NCBI RefSeq assembly: GCF_051486985.1
Contig: NZ_JAHVDV010000005.1
Span: forward strand, 1-64,000
Source: CBFFRJ01 sp051486985
GTDB lineage: Bacteria; Pseudomonadota; Gammaproteobacteria; Enterobacterales; Enterobacteriaceae
Direction: 5' to 3'
DNA: 64,000 nucleotides
Positions 8,841 through 17,392 of this stretch are shown piece after piece. Made by a program: the position numbers and the translations under genes. Positions within the stretch are counted from its first letter, which is position 1, and each line of letters begins with the position of its first letter. The notes beneath the pieces were generated by a model. It was not told the DNA's origin and did no database searches. It saw only the letters and a program-made list of their open reading frames with translations.

Positions 8841-9717
8841 TCAGGGCCTCGCTCATGCTCCTGAGGAAAACGGGCAGCACCGGGTTGGGGTTGGCTTTTG
8901 AGTAGACAAGAAAATTGTGCGCCTGAATATTTACGCCTTCAATATTCATGAACGTCACGTTGGGCATCCCCAGCGTGCGTGATGAGGCGGGAACGATGGC
9001 GCACCCCAACCCGGCATTCACCAGACCCAGAATAGTGTGGGTCTGGGCGAGCTGGTATTTATAGTCCGGCGTAATGTCATTAAACACAAACAGGTCGGTT
9101 ATCCGATCGTAAAAATGGCGGGCTTCATCCGGGCTGTAAAGAAAGAAGGGCTCATTGTTAAATGCGCTGAGGGGAATTTTCCGTTTACGTGCCAGCGGAT
9201 GCTCTGAGTGAAATGCCCCCACAAAGGTTTCACCCTGAAGCGGCTGGTACGCCAGCAGCGGATTTGGTGGGACATGGCGCACAAAACCAATATCAAGACT
9301 GTTGTTTTCAATCGCGCTTATTTGTTTATGCGACACCAGTTCCTGTAGCTGAAAGGTGACTCCAGGCAATTTTATGGCGAGTTCTTTTAGTAACTGGGGA
9401 ATAAAATTCCATGAAAATACCGCAGTAAATCCCAGCGAAAGTGTTCCCGTCTCGCCGGAGGCGCAAAGCTGAACGGAGGATTCCAGCCGGTCCGCTAATT
9501 TAAGAATTAATCGGGCTTCGGTCAGTAAATGGTGACCCATATGAGTAAGCTGAACGTGCCGGTTATTCCTGTCAAACAGGGCGCCGCCAAGGCTTTTTTC
9601 CAGCAGTTGAATCTGGCGACTCAATGGCGGTTGCGTCATGCTCAGGCGGGCGGCGGCGCGACCAAAGTTTAACTCTTCGGCAACCGCAATAAAGCAGCGA
9701 AGCTGATGTAAATCCAT
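8830..9717 (-). CDS. LysR-family transcriptional regulator
   Basis: A 295-residue LysR-type regulator. Residues 1-60 form the winged helix-turn-helix (DLHQLRCFIAVAEELNFGRA, then LSMTQPPLSRQI). The rest is a periplasmic-binding-protein-like effector domain. It is divergent from a D-2-hydroxyacid dehydrogenase and an MFS transporter, the usual layout for a LysR protein controlling its neighbours, so its ligand is probably the imported acid or its product. The gap of 96 bases holds two inverted repeats. It does not correspond to an E. coli gene at this position. Confidence 0.9.
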   Translation of the reverse strand: MDLHQLRCFIAVAEELNFGRAAARLSMTQPPLSRQIQLLEKSLGGALFDRNNRHVQLTHMGHHLLTEARLILKLADRLESSVQLCASGETGTLSLGFTAVFSWNFIPQLLKELAIKLPGVTFQLQELVSHKQISAIENNSLDIGFVRHVPPNPLLAYQPLQGETFVGAFHSEHPLARKRKIPLSAFNNEPFFLYSPDEARHFYDRITDLFVFNDITPDYKYQLAQTHTILGLVNAGLGCAIVPASSRTLGMPNVTFMNIEGVNIQAHNFLVYSKANPNPVLPVFLRSMSEALITL

Positions 9718-9723
9718 AATTCA

Positions 9724-9808
9724 ATTCTTATATTAATGAATACCGGATTTATATTAGACATGAATTATTGCGCTGTCCATCATCGTCTTATTCCCACTTA
9801 ATGGACAG
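9724..9808. promoter_or_regulatory. Candidate LysR operators in divergent gap
   Basis: Two inverted repeats lie between the divergent genes. ATTC-N10-GAAT (9724-9741) sits next to the regulator start and resembles a LysR box. CTGTCCAT (9773-9780) and ATGGACAG (9801-9808) are perfect complements 20 bases apart, just before the dehydrogenase start. Positions suit autoregulation and control of the dehydrogenase. Assignment is by pattern only. Confidence 0.35.
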
Positions 9809-9813
9809 ACGCA

Positions 9814-10767
9814 ATGCTAAATAAAACAGACCAACAAAAAACTCACATTTTATTAACTCAAGCGGTGCCCGGCCCGATTGATGAAATATTACGGCGTGAT
9901 TATTACGTGCATCGTCTATACGAGGCCCGCGAGCCAGCTCAGATGCTGGCGGAAACGGGGACGAGTATTCAGGGCGTGGTTACCGGGGGAGCAAAGGGAC
10001 TATCCCGCGACATCATGGAACGCCTGCCTGCACTGAAAATTGTTGCCATCAGCGGTATCGGAACGGATGCGGTGGATTTGGCCTATGCCGCGGAACGCGG
10101 GATATTTGTCACCACCACGCCCGGCGTGCTAACGGATGATGTGGCAGACATGGCGCTGGGGCTGATGATCTCAACGCTACGCCAGATGAGTGAGGGGGAG
10201 CAGGTGGTGCGCGCCGGACGCTGGCCGCAGACCACCCTGCCACTGGCGCGTAAAGTCAGCGGCACCACCGTTGGGATTATCGGCATGGGACGGGTGGGGC
10301 AGGCCATTGCCCGGCGAGTTGCGGCGTTTAATACCACGATCCTTTATACCGATCTCGGGCCGGTTAGCGGACTTGATTACACCTTCGTTGCAGACATCCA
10401 CACCCTGGCGCATGAGGTTGACGTACTGATCCTGGCCGCTTCTGCCGACGCAGGGCAGCTCATCATCACTGAATCGGTGCTCGACGCGCTGGGGGCTGAG
10501 GGGTACTTCATCAATGTCGCGCGCGGCAAGCTGGTGGATGAGCTCGCGCTGCTGTCTGCGCTCAGCGAGAAACGCATTGCCGGCGCAGGGCTGGATGTGT
10601 TTGCCAATGAACCGCACGTGCCGGAGGGGTTTTACACCCTTAATAACGTGACGCTTCAGCCTCATCGTGCCAGTGCCACTCTCCAGACCCGTCTGGCGAT
10701 GGGGGAAATGGTGCTGGAAAATCTGGCGGCCTGCTTTAACGGACAGTTACCGCCACATCGCGTGTAA
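9814..10767 (+). CDS. D-isomer-specific 2-hydroxyacid dehydrogenase
   Basis: An NAD(P)-dependent enzyme of the D-2-hydroxyacid dehydrogenase family (glyoxylate/hydroxypyruvate reductase, phosphoglycerate dehydrogenase relatives), 317 residues. The Rossmann motif GIIGMGRVGQAIA spans 154-166. The catalytic trio is present: R237 (VARGKLVDE), E266 (FANEP) and H284 (LQPHRAS). It is followed 53 bases later by a GudP-like transporter and is divergent from a LysR regulator, so it probably reduces or oxidises the acid that transporter imports. The substrate cannot be read from sequence; hydroxypyruvate/glyoxylate or a sugar-acid product are the main options. Confidence 0.88.
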   Translation: MLNKTDQQKTHILLTQAVPGPIDEILRRDYYVHRLYEAREPAQMLAETGTSIQGVVTGGAKGLSRDIMERLPALKIVAISGIGTDAVDLAYAAERGIFVTTTPGVLTDDVADMALGLMISTLRQMSEGEQVVRAGRWPQTTLPLARKVSGTTVGIIGMGRVGQAIARRVAAFNTTILYTDLGPVSGLDYTFVADIHTLAHEVDVLILAASADAGQLIITESVLDALGAEGYFINVARGKLVDELALLSALSEKRIAGAGLDVFANEPHVPEGFYTLNNVTLQPHRASATLQTRLAMGEMVLENLAACFNGQLPPHRV

Positions 10768-10820
10768 CTCCGCTAACAACGCGACCTCTGTCTTCCCTTT
10801 AAAAATACAGCGAGAACATC

Positions 10821-12155
10821 ATGAGCAAACAAATGGAAGTCTCTCTGGAACAGGTCAAACGCGTCGGGCATCACCGTTACTGGGTGCTGGGCCTGATATT
10901 TATTATTACCGTCATTAACTACGCTGACCGTGCCACCATGTCCATCGCCGGGACATCGGTGGTGAAAGAGCTGGGCCTCGACCCGATGATGCTGGGGATG
11001 ATCTTCTCCGCCTTCGCCTGGGCATATGCGCTGGGGCAAATCCCCGGAGGCTGGCTGCTTGACCGTTTTGGTGCCAAAAAAGTCTATGGTATGAGTCTGG
11101 TGCTGTGGTCGGTATTCACCATGCTGCAGGGCACCGTCGGCTGGATTGGGCTAACCGGTAGCCTGGCCGCGATGACGCTGTTCCTGATGCGCTTCATGCT
11201 GGGCCTTGTGGAGTCGCCCGCGTTTCCGGCGAACTCACGTATCGTCTCCAGCTGGTTCCCGACCCGCGAGCGTGGATTAGCTTCCGCACTGTTTAACTCC
11301 GGGCAGTACATGGCGGTGGTGATTTTTACCCCGATGATGGCCTGGCTTACCCACGCCTGGGGCTGGGAACACGTCTTTATCTGGATGGGGGGATTAGGGC
11401 TTGTGCTGGCGGCGGTGTGGTTTGGCTGGTACAAAGAGCCGCATAAAGATCCGCGCCTGACGGAAGATGAAAAAAAATTGATGCGCGAGGGCGGGGCGCT
11501 GGTGGATCTGGACAGTGGAGTGAAACAGGGTAAAAAAATCGCCTTACGCGACACCAAATGCCTGTTTACTAACCGCAATTTGTGGGCTATCTACCTCGGG
11601 CAGTACTGTATTACCGCGTTAACGTACTTCTTCATTACCTGGTTCCCTATCTATCTGATTCAGGGACGTGGCATGACGATCATGCAGGCGGGTTGGGTTG
11701 CCGCTTTACCTGCAGTATGCGGTTTTACCGGCGGTCTGCTCGGCGGTTACCTCTCTGATTTACTTATTAGCCGTGGTGTTCACCCTTCCCGCGCCCGTAA
11801 AACGCCATTTGTGCTCGGCATGGGACTCTCCACTATGCTGGTCTTTGCAAACGTGGTGGACAGCAATGCCGCGGTAATTTTCCTGATGGCGCTGGCTTTC
11901 TTCGGTAAAGGTTTTGCGGCAGTGGGCTGGGCTGTTCTGTCGGACGTGGCACCGAAAACCATGATTGGCCTGTGTGGGGGTGTGTTTAACGGCATCGGTA
12001 ATATCGCAGGGATCATTACGCCGCTGGTGATTGGCTATGTGGTCACGGTGACCGGTTCGTTTAACAACGCATTATGGTTTGTGGCGGCGCACGGTGTACT
12101 GGCAGTGGTGAGCTACGTACTGATCGCAACGCGGTTTGAGCGCGTGGGTGAGTAA
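10821..12155 (+). CDS. MFS transporter, GudP/GarP-like (anion:cation symporter family)
   Basis: A 444-residue major facilitator with about 12 membrane segments, closely resembling the E. coli glucarate/galactarate transporters GudP and GarP. Shared stretches include NYADRATMSIAG near the start, SAFAWAYALGQIPGGWLLDRFG (motif A), LVESPAFPANSRIVSSWFP, and LGQYCITALTYFFITWFP in the second half. It probably imports a sugar acid or other hydroxy acid by proton symport. The partner dehydrogenase lies just upstream. Gene symbol withheld because the substrate is unknown. Confidence 0.87.
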   Translation: MSKQMEVSLEQVKRVGHHRYWVLGLIFIITVINYADRATMSIAGTSVVKELGLDPMMLGMIFSAFAWAYALGQIPGGWLLDRFGAKKVYGMSLVLWSVFTMLQGTVGWIGLTGSLAAMTLFLMRFMLGLVESPAFPANSRIVSSWFPTRERGLASALFNSGQYMAVVIFTPMMAWLTHAWGWEHVFIWMGGLGLVLAAVWFGWYKEPHKDPRLTEDEKKLMREGGALVDLDSGVKQGKKIALRDTKCLFTNRNLWAIYLGQYCITALTYFFITWFPIYLIQGRGMTIMQAGWVAALPAVCGFTGGLLGGYLSDLLISRGVHPSRARKTPFVLGMGLSTMLVFANVVDSNAAVIFLMALAFFGKGFAAVGWAVLSDVAPKTMIGLCGGVFNGIGNIAGIITPLVIGYVVTVTGSFNNALWFVAAHGVLAVVSYVLIATRFERVGE

Positions 12156-12184
12156 ATAAAAACGCCGCCTGATAGCAGGCGGCG
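12156..12184 (-). terminator. rimO terminator (intrinsic)
   Basis: CGCCGCCTG (12163-12171) and CAGGCGGCG (12176-12184) form a perfect 9-bp stem with a 4-base loop. Read on the - strand the stem is followed by TTTTTATTTA, so it ends rimO transcription. On the + strand there is no T-run, though the hairpin may also serve the convergent MFS gene. Confidence 0.85.
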
Positions 12185-12190
12185 ACAGAG

Positions 12191-13516
12191 TTAAACGCGG
12201 GTGCCCCACAGGTCGTATTCATCCGCGTTTTCCACTTTCACGCGCACGATATCCCCTGGTTTGACCCCGTTTTCACCGTTCAGATAGACCGCACCGTCGA
12301 TCTCAGGTGCATCCGCCATACTGCGGCCAATAGCGCCTTCTTCATCCACTTCATCAATGATGACCAGAATTTCGCGGCCCACTTTTTCCTGCAGACGCTC
12401 AGCAGAAATTTTCTGTTGCAGCTGCATGAAGCGGTTCCAGCGCTCTTCTTTAACCGCTTCCGGCACCTGATCTGCCAGTTCGTTAGCGGTTGCGCCATCA
12501 ACCGGGCTGTACTTGAAGCAGCCTACGCGATCCAGGCGGGCCTCGGTCAGGAAGTCGAGCAGCATCTGGAAATCTTCTTCGGTTTCACCTGGGAAGCCAA
12601 CAATAAAGGTAGAGCGCAGGGTCAGTTCCGGGCAGATTTCACGCCACTGCTTAATGCGTGCCAGCTGACGGTCAACCGAGCCGGGGCGTTTCATCAGTTT
12701 CAGGATACGCGGGCTGGCGTGCTGCAGCGGGATGTCCAGATAGGGCAGGATTTTACCCTCGGCCATCAACGGGATGACATCATCAACGTGTGGGTAAGGG
12801 TAGACGTAGTGCAGACGCGTCCAGATACCAAGCTTCGCCAGTTGTTCGCAGAGACCAACCATACTGGTTTTTACCGGCTCACCGTCATGGAAGCCCATAC
12901 GGTGCTTCACATCAACGCCGTAGGCAGAGGTGTCCTGCGAGATGACCAGGATCTCTTTTACGCCAGCATCCTTCAGACGTTTTGCTTCGCCCAGCACGTC
13001 ACCAATCGGGCGGCTGACCAGATCGCCGCGCATGGATGGGATGATGCAGAAGGTGCAGCGGTGGTTACAGCCTTCAGAAATTTTCAGGTAGGCGTAGTGG
13101 CGCGGTGTCAGCTTAACGCCTTGCTCTGGGACCAGACTCAGGAACGGGTTGTGCTTCGGCTTTGGTACATAGTGGTGCACATGCTCCAGAACCTGCTCGT
13201 AACTATGAGGCCCGGTAATTTCCAGTACCTTCGGGTGGACTTCGCGGATCTGATCGACTTTCGCACCCAGACAGCCGGTTACGATCACTTTGCCGTTTTC
13301 ATTCAGCGCTTCGCCAATGGCCTCCAGTGACTCCTGAACCGCGCTGTCAATAAAGCCGCAGGTGTTGACGATAACCATATCGGCGTCGTTATAGCTCGGC
13401 ACAACGTCATAGCCTTCAGTGCGCAGTTCCGTCAGGATGCGCTCAGAGTCGACGAGGTTTTTCGGGCAACCGAGGGAGACAAAGCCGATTTTCGGCTGGT
13501 GCGTAACATTGCTCAT
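12191..13516 (-). CDS. rimO: Ribosomal protein uS12 methylthiotransferase RimO
   Basis: RimO is a radical-SAM enzyme with two 4Fe-4S clusters that attaches a methylthio group to an aspartate of ribosomal protein S12. The 441 residues equal E. coli RimO. The N-terminal UPF0004 domain carries C17, C53 and C82 for the auxiliary cluster. The radical-SAM cluster is CxxxCxxC at C150, C154 and C157 (EGCNHRCTFC). A C-terminal TRAM domain follows. It is a single-gene unit with its own terminator. In E. coli bssR follows; here an 11.6-kb insert intervenes. Confidence 0.98.
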   Translation of the reverse strand: MSNVTHQPKIGFVSLGCPKNLVDSERILTELRTEGYDVVPSYNDADMVIVNTCGFIDSAVQESLEAIGEALNENGKVIVTGCLGAKVDQIREVHPKVLEITGPHSYEQVLEHVHHYVPKPKHNPFLSLVPEQGVKLTPRHYAYLKISEGCNHRCTFCIIPSMRGDLVSRPIGDVLGEAKRLKDAGVKEILVISQDTSAYGVDVKHRMGFHDGEPVKTSMVGLCEQLAKLGIWTRLHYVYPYPHVDDVIPLMAEGKILPYLDIPLQHASPRILKLMKRPGSVDRQLARIKQWREICPELTLRSTFIVGFPGETEEDFQMLLDFLTEARLDRVGCFKYSPVDGATANELADQVPEAVKEERWNRFMQLQQKISAERLQEKVGREILVIIDEVDEEGAIGRSMADAPEIDGAVYLNGENGVKPGDIVRVKVENADEYDLWGTRV

Positions 13517-13672
13517 AGTTCAAAAATTAATCAGTTAAGGGATGCTCAGGGCACGGATTGTACAGTTATCGGCGGGAGATTTATAGCGGATTGTCGGCAG
13601 GCAGGATCAAAAATCCGCTGGCCTGGGTGGAGCCTCTGCTACCTGTTTTTGCCAGTAAACGACCCCGGGTCG

Positions 13673-14032
13673 TCAGAATTCATCCACCGTGTCCCGGTCG
13701 TTATTAATCACGTCGAACACTAACTCGCCATCATTAACCGTAAAGGTAATAGAAGTGGCGTAGCTATCCTCAATATTCATATCCTGGCACAGGTTAAAGA
13801 TGAAATAATGTATTTGATAATAAAGAACATAGGTAGTGTCACGCAGATGTTCAACCCGGTTAATATCAAACGCATTGGTAGAGCGCGCATGGGGGCTGAT
13901 AAAACCTAAATCCATGTTAAGCGCAGGAATAAGTGCGGGGGAGTGTCGATTGTGCTGCAGGTAGTGCTGAAGCTCACGGGCAGAATCAGCGTGGTTATCG
14001 GCAAGGGTAAGGTTCAGCGGAAAAATATGCAT
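13673..14032 (-). CDS. Small protein of unknown function
   Basis: A 119-residue acidic protein I do not recognise. It begins MHIFPLNLTLADNHADSA and ends DVINNDRDTVDEF. There is no signal peptide or membrane segment. The middle has an aromatic stretch (YVLYYQIHYFIFNLCQD) and the C-terminal third looks beta-rich. The ATG at 14032 has CAGG 8 bases upstream; a TTG five codons earlier is possible. No other long frame competes with it. It lies at the left end of the insert between rimO and bssR and could be a strain-variable gene. Confidence 0.5.
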   Translation of the reverse strand: MHIFPLNLTLADNHADSARELQHYLQHNRHSPALIPALNMDLGFISPHARSTNAFDINRVEHLRDTTYVLYYQIHYFIFNLCQDMNIEDSYATSITFTVNDGELVFDVINNDRDTVDEF

Positions 14033-14047
14033 AACGCGCCTGATCAA

Positions 14048-14486
14048 AGTGTCTGTGGCGATAACATACCACGGCGGTTCAGCTTCCTCATAAAACGTTC
14101 GCGGGGTATTTCGGGGTATAACATGAGCGTGCTAACCATACCTCTAAAGGATACTTTTGCCGTTGAGTTTGCAGGAATAATCCGGGGCGTGAATATAAGC
14201 GAGGTAAAAAAAAGCCGCTCGGACGAACGGCAGATATACAACACAGGGAATTCTTCAGAAACATAATGATTTACGGCAGAAATAATAGCCTGCTAATGAA
14301 TGGCTGTCACCCGTTATGTAAGAGAAAAGTGTTTTCAATGTTAAATTGTGATGAAGATCGTCTTTGACGAAAAAATGAACCCAGAGGTTCTAATCCGGAT
14401 GCGCAGGAAAGAGAACAAGGCGTTTGTCCCCTGCGCTTGCCCGGCCCCATCAGTCGATAATGATAGGGCCTTACCAAAGCAGCCGT
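14048..14486. other. Intergenic stretch without a convincing gene
   Basis: About 440 bases between the small unknown gene and the glutathione-transferase-like gene. Apart from a terminator-like hairpin at 14206-14231 I see no coding frame with a credible start, no RNA gene and no clear repeat. The short + frame at 14348-14545 runs into the neighbouring gene and looks random. Confidence 0.5.
14206..14231 (-). terminator. Intrinsic terminator, - strand
   Basis: On the - strand GCCGTTCG and CGAGCGGC pair (one G-T pair, very short loop) and are followed by eight T. It would stop - strand transcripts coming from the glutathione-transferase-like gene before the small unknown gene. Confidence 0.55.
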
Positions 14487-15110
14487 TCACGGCACGCCAT
14501 TATTTCCATACTGTAAAAATGCCGGGCGTGAATTTAACCGCGTAAACCAGGCCTCAAGAGCCGGGAACGTCGGATGGTCAAACGGCGTCATCTTCCAGCG
14601 ATTTACCGACAGTCCCAGTACAATATCGGCGAGAGTAAAATCTTCCCCGGCCACCCAGGCTTGGGTTTTTTCCAGTTGCTGATCCACGATGCCGATACAG
14701 TGGTTCCACGCTTTAATACCGGCGTCAATCGCCTTCTGATCGCTGTAGGCGGGATTTTTACGCACCAGCGCAGGGAAGACATAGCGCCAGGCATTGTTGA
14801 ATTCGGATGCCTGCCAGTCCATCCACTGCTCCACCCTGGCGCAGGCTTGCGCATCATCCGGGAGAAGATCGCGACGCTCAGCTTTACGGGCCAGATAGCG
14901 GCAGATGGCGTTCGATTCCCAGAGTACAAAATCGTCGTCAATCAGCACCGGCACCATTTCATTGGGGTTCATGGCCCGAAAGGCGTCCGTTTGCGTGGAG
15001 GCAAACCCACTGCCGTAGTCCTCCTGCTGATAGTCAAAGCCTGCTTCCTCGCAGGTCCACAACACTTTTCGCACATTGATTGACGAGGTTTTCCCGAGAA
15101 TGCTTAACAT
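14487..15110 (-). CDS. Glutathione S-transferase family protein
   Basis: A 207-residue GST-like protein: an N-terminal thioredoxin fold (MLSILGKTSSINVRKVLWTC, then the glutathione-binding NEMVPVL and WESNAICRYLA near 50-70) and an all-helical C-terminal domain. It is a paralogue of GstB further along (27208-27834). The ATG at 15110 is chosen because the family begins there; the longer open frame upstream adds 39 unrelated residues. It is divergent from the guanidine operon, so a link to that operon is possible but unproven. Confidence 0.85.
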   Translation of the reverse strand: MLSILGKTSSINVRKVLWTCEEAGFDYQQEDYGSGFASTQTDAFRAMNPNEMVPVLIDDDFVLWESNAICRYLARKAERRDLLPDDAQACARVEQWMDWQASEFNNAWRYVFPALVRKNPAYSDQKAIDAGIKAWNHCIGIVDQQLEKTQAWVAGEDFTLADIVLGLSVNRWKMTPFDHPTFPALEAWFTRLNSRPAFLQYGNNGVP

Positions 15111-15340
15111 GATGGCAGGCCGCTCCCTACGGATGTGATGGATTATAGACAATACATCAACGGCATTACCTCCTGCTACAACCCGGCGGGCACCAGCATG
15201 GTGCACTGCCTGATCCTGACTCACCAAAACGGGGAGCCATAGTACCCGCTCATAGTTAATAAACTGATAAATAAGTAATTAATTTTCTGGCACACCGCTT
15301 GCAATGCATTAAATGCAGTGCAACACAACACAATTTGCAA

Positions 15341-15436
15341 ATAGCTGGCTAGGGTTCCGGTTCGCGTGTGCGGATGACTGGTCCAAGAGCTGGCGACCTC
15401 TGAGAGGTTACACGGCGGGACAAAAACCCGGGAGAC
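15341..15436 (+). promoter_or_regulatory. Guanidine-I riboswitch (ykkC motif)
   Basis: The leader holds the conserved segments of the ykkC/guanidine-I aptamer in order: CTAGGGTTCCG (15349-15359), ACTGGTCC (15377-15384), ACACGGCGGGA (15410-15420) and ACCCGGGAGA (15426-15435). An intrinsic terminator follows at once. In this class guanidine binding prevents termination and turns the operon on. Its position 53 bases before the transporter gene of a carboxylase operon is one of the classic contexts of the motif. Confidence 0.93.
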
Positions 15437-15471
15437 AGCAGCACCAGTGGGTGTCGCGCTGCCCTTTTTTT
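15436..15471 (+). terminator. Riboswitch expression-platform terminator
   Basis: CAGC and GCACC (15436-15445) pair with GGTGT and GCTG (15450-15461) around an AGTG loop with a small internal bulge. CCC and seven T (15465-15471) follow. It abuts the guanidine-I aptamer, so it is the switchable terminator: read-through is expected when guanidine is bound. Confidence 0.75.
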
Positions 15472-15488
15472 GTACCAACCAGAGGTCC

Positions 15489-16550
15489 ATGATGAAGAAA
15501 ACGCCATTACTCCGCTCCCTCGTGCTGTCGCTGGTCATGCTGACCACTCTCCCCACCTTTGCTGCGGTAAAAAAAGAATTTAACGTCTGCTGGACTATCT
15601 ACGCGGGCTGGATGCCCTGGGGCTCCATCAGCAATCACAAAATCATCGATAAGTGGGCCGATAAATACGGCATCAAAATTAATGTCGTGCAGCTTAACGA
15701 TTACATCGAATCCATCAACCAGTACACCGCCGGTCAGTTTGATGGCTGCACCATGACCAATATGGATGCACTGACTATCCCGGCGGCGGGCGGTGTGGAT
15801 ACCACCGCGCTCATTCTCGGCAGCTACTCCGAAGGCAATGATGGGGTAGTAATGAAAGGCAAGGGCAAAACGCTTAAGGATCTGAAAGGGCAGCAGATTT
15901 ACCTGCCTGAACTCTCTGTTTCCCACTACCTGCTGGTACGTGGCCTGGAGAAAGCCGGGCTGGCGGAAAAAGATGTCACCGTGGTGAACACCTCTGATGC
16001 AGACATTGTCTCCGCCTTCGCCACGCCGGACGTCAAGGCCGCCGTGGCATGGAATCCGCAGCTGTCGGTCATCAAAGGCACGCCAGACACCACTGAAGTG
16101 TTCAGCTCCTCACAGGTGCCTGGTGAACTCATCGACATGATGGTGGTAAATACCCAGACCCTGAAAGACAACCCGGCGTTGGGAAAAGCCCTGACCGGCG
16201 CCTGGTACGAAATGATGGCGCAAATGAAGGCGCAGGATAAAGCCATGCTGAGTGAAATGGCAGCGGCTTCCGGGACCGATCTGACGGGCTATCAGGCGCA
16301 GCTGAAAACGACCCACCTTTTTTACACTCCGGCTGACAATCTGGCCTTTGTCACCTCTCCTGATTTGCCTAAAACCATGCAGCGCGTGGCGCAGTTCTCC
16401 TTTGATAAAGGGCTGCTTGGCGACGGTGCGCAGAGTGCCGATTTCATTGGCATGGCCTTCCCCGGCAGCGCCACGTCCGGTGATGCCAGTAACCTCAAAC
16501 TGCGTTTTGACGACAGCTTTGTGAAACTGGCCGCCGACGGCAAGCTTTGA
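15489..16550 (+). CDS. ABC transporter substrate-binding protein, guanidine operon
   Basis: The periplasmic binding protein of the transporter that opens the guanidine operon. It has an N-terminal signal peptide (about 24 residues, ending PTFAA) and a mature part starting VKKEFNVCWTIYAGWMPWG, of the nitrate/taurine/thiamine-precursor (NrtA/SsuA/THI5) type. Such proteins are often annotated as urea ABC transporter binding proteins because of the neighbouring carboxylase; guanidine or carboxyguanidine-related cations are the likelier cargo. Two ATGs are adjacent (15489 and 15492); AGAGG at 15481 suits the second slightly better. About 353 residues. Confidence 0.88.
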   Translation: MMKKTPLLRSLVLSLVMLTTLPTFAAVKKEFNVCWTIYAGWMPWGSISNHKIIDKWADKYGIKINVVQLNDYIESINQYTAGQFDGCTMTNMDALTIPAAGGVDTTALILGSYSEGNDGVVMKGKGKTLKDLKGQQIYLPELSVSHYLLVRGLEKAGLAEKDVTVVNTSDADIVSAFATPDVKAAVAWNPQLSVIKGTPDTTEVFSSSQVPGELIDMMVVNTQTLKDNPALGKALTGAWYEMMAQMKAQDKAMLSEMAAASGTDLTGYQAQLKTTHLFYTPADNLAFVTSPDLPKTMQRVAQFSFDKGLLGDGAQSADFIGMAFPGSATSGDASNLKLRFDDSFVKLAADGKL

Positions 16551-16576
16551 TTTATCGAATGACGGGAAACGACGCC

Positions 16577-17392
16577 ATGCGACATATTAATCGCCATCCG
16601 ACCCGGGGCATGCGCTATACGCTTGTCCTGCTGCCCTTCGTTATTCTGCTGGCAGCCTACTTTCTGGGGTCAGCAGTCCGCCTTGAGGCCAACCCCCAGG
16701 ACAAACTCCTGCCCGGCTTGCAGAACATGCTGGATGCGGTATCGCGCATGGCCTTCAGCCCGGATAAACGCAGCGGCGATTATCTCTTCTGGATGGACAC
16801 CCTGGTTAGTCTGGCGCGCCTGCTGACCGGTCTGGCTATCGCCTCGCTGGCAGGGCTTTGCATCGGTATCACTGCCGGGGTCTTCCCGATGTGGCGCGCC
16901 TCGCTGTCGCCGCTGATGACGGTGCTGTCAATGATTCCGCCGCTGGCGATTCTGCCGGTGCTGTTTATTGTCTTCGGGCTTGATGAACTCTCAAAGGTGA
17001 TGCTGATAGTGATTGGCATTACCCCTATGCTGGCCCGTGATCTTGAACACCGCGCCAGGGAAATCCCGCCGGAACTCCTGATTAAAGCCCAGACGCTCGG
17101 CGCCTCGAGCTGGACGCTGGTCCTGCGCGTAGTGTTACCGCAGTTGCTGTCGCGCCTGTTGACCTCACTGCGGCTGATGCTCGGCTCGGCGTGGCTGTTT
17201 CTTATTTCCGCCGAGGCTATCTCGTCAACGGCAGGCCTCGGCTATCGCATCTTCCTGGTGCGCCGCTACATGGCAATGGACGTCATCATTCCTTATGTGG
17301 TGTGGATTACATTACTGGCCTGGCTGATGGATTTGGGTCTGCGTCAGCTTCATAAAACCTGTTTTCCCTGGGCGGAAGGAGGGAAGGCATGA
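16577..17392 (+). CDS. ABC transporter permease, guanidine operon
   Basis: Inner-membrane permease of the SsuC/TauC type, about 271 residues with six hydrophobic segments. The EAA loop near the middle reads PPELLIKAQTLGASSWTLVLR. The ATG at 16577 has GGGA upstream; starts at 16547 (TTG, overlapping the previous gene) and 16559 are possible and would add up to 10 residues. It overlaps the ATPase gene by 4 bases. It should form the membrane pore for the imported guanidinium compound. Confidence 0.87.
   Translation: MRHINRHPTRGMRYTLVLLPFVILLAAYFLGSAVRLEANPQDKLLPGLQNMLDAVSRMAFSPDKRSGDYLFWMDTLVSLARLLTGLAIASLAGLCIGITAGVFPMWRASLSPLMTVLSMIPPLAILPVLFIVFGLDELSKVMLIVIGITPMLARDLEHRAREIPPELLIKAQTLGASSWTLVLRVVLPQLLSRLLTSLRLMLGSAWLFLISAEAISSTAGLGYRIFLVRRYMAMDVIIPYVVWITLLAWLMDLGLRQLHKTCFPWAEGGKA

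Noticed and set aside
12416..13330. 304-codon + frame opposite rimO
   Set aside because: Shadow of rimO in a GC-rich gene; no ribosome-binding site or family resemblance.
14348..14545. 65-codon + frame in the gap before the GST gene
   Set aside because: It overlaps the GST gene end on the other strand and has no ribosome-binding site.
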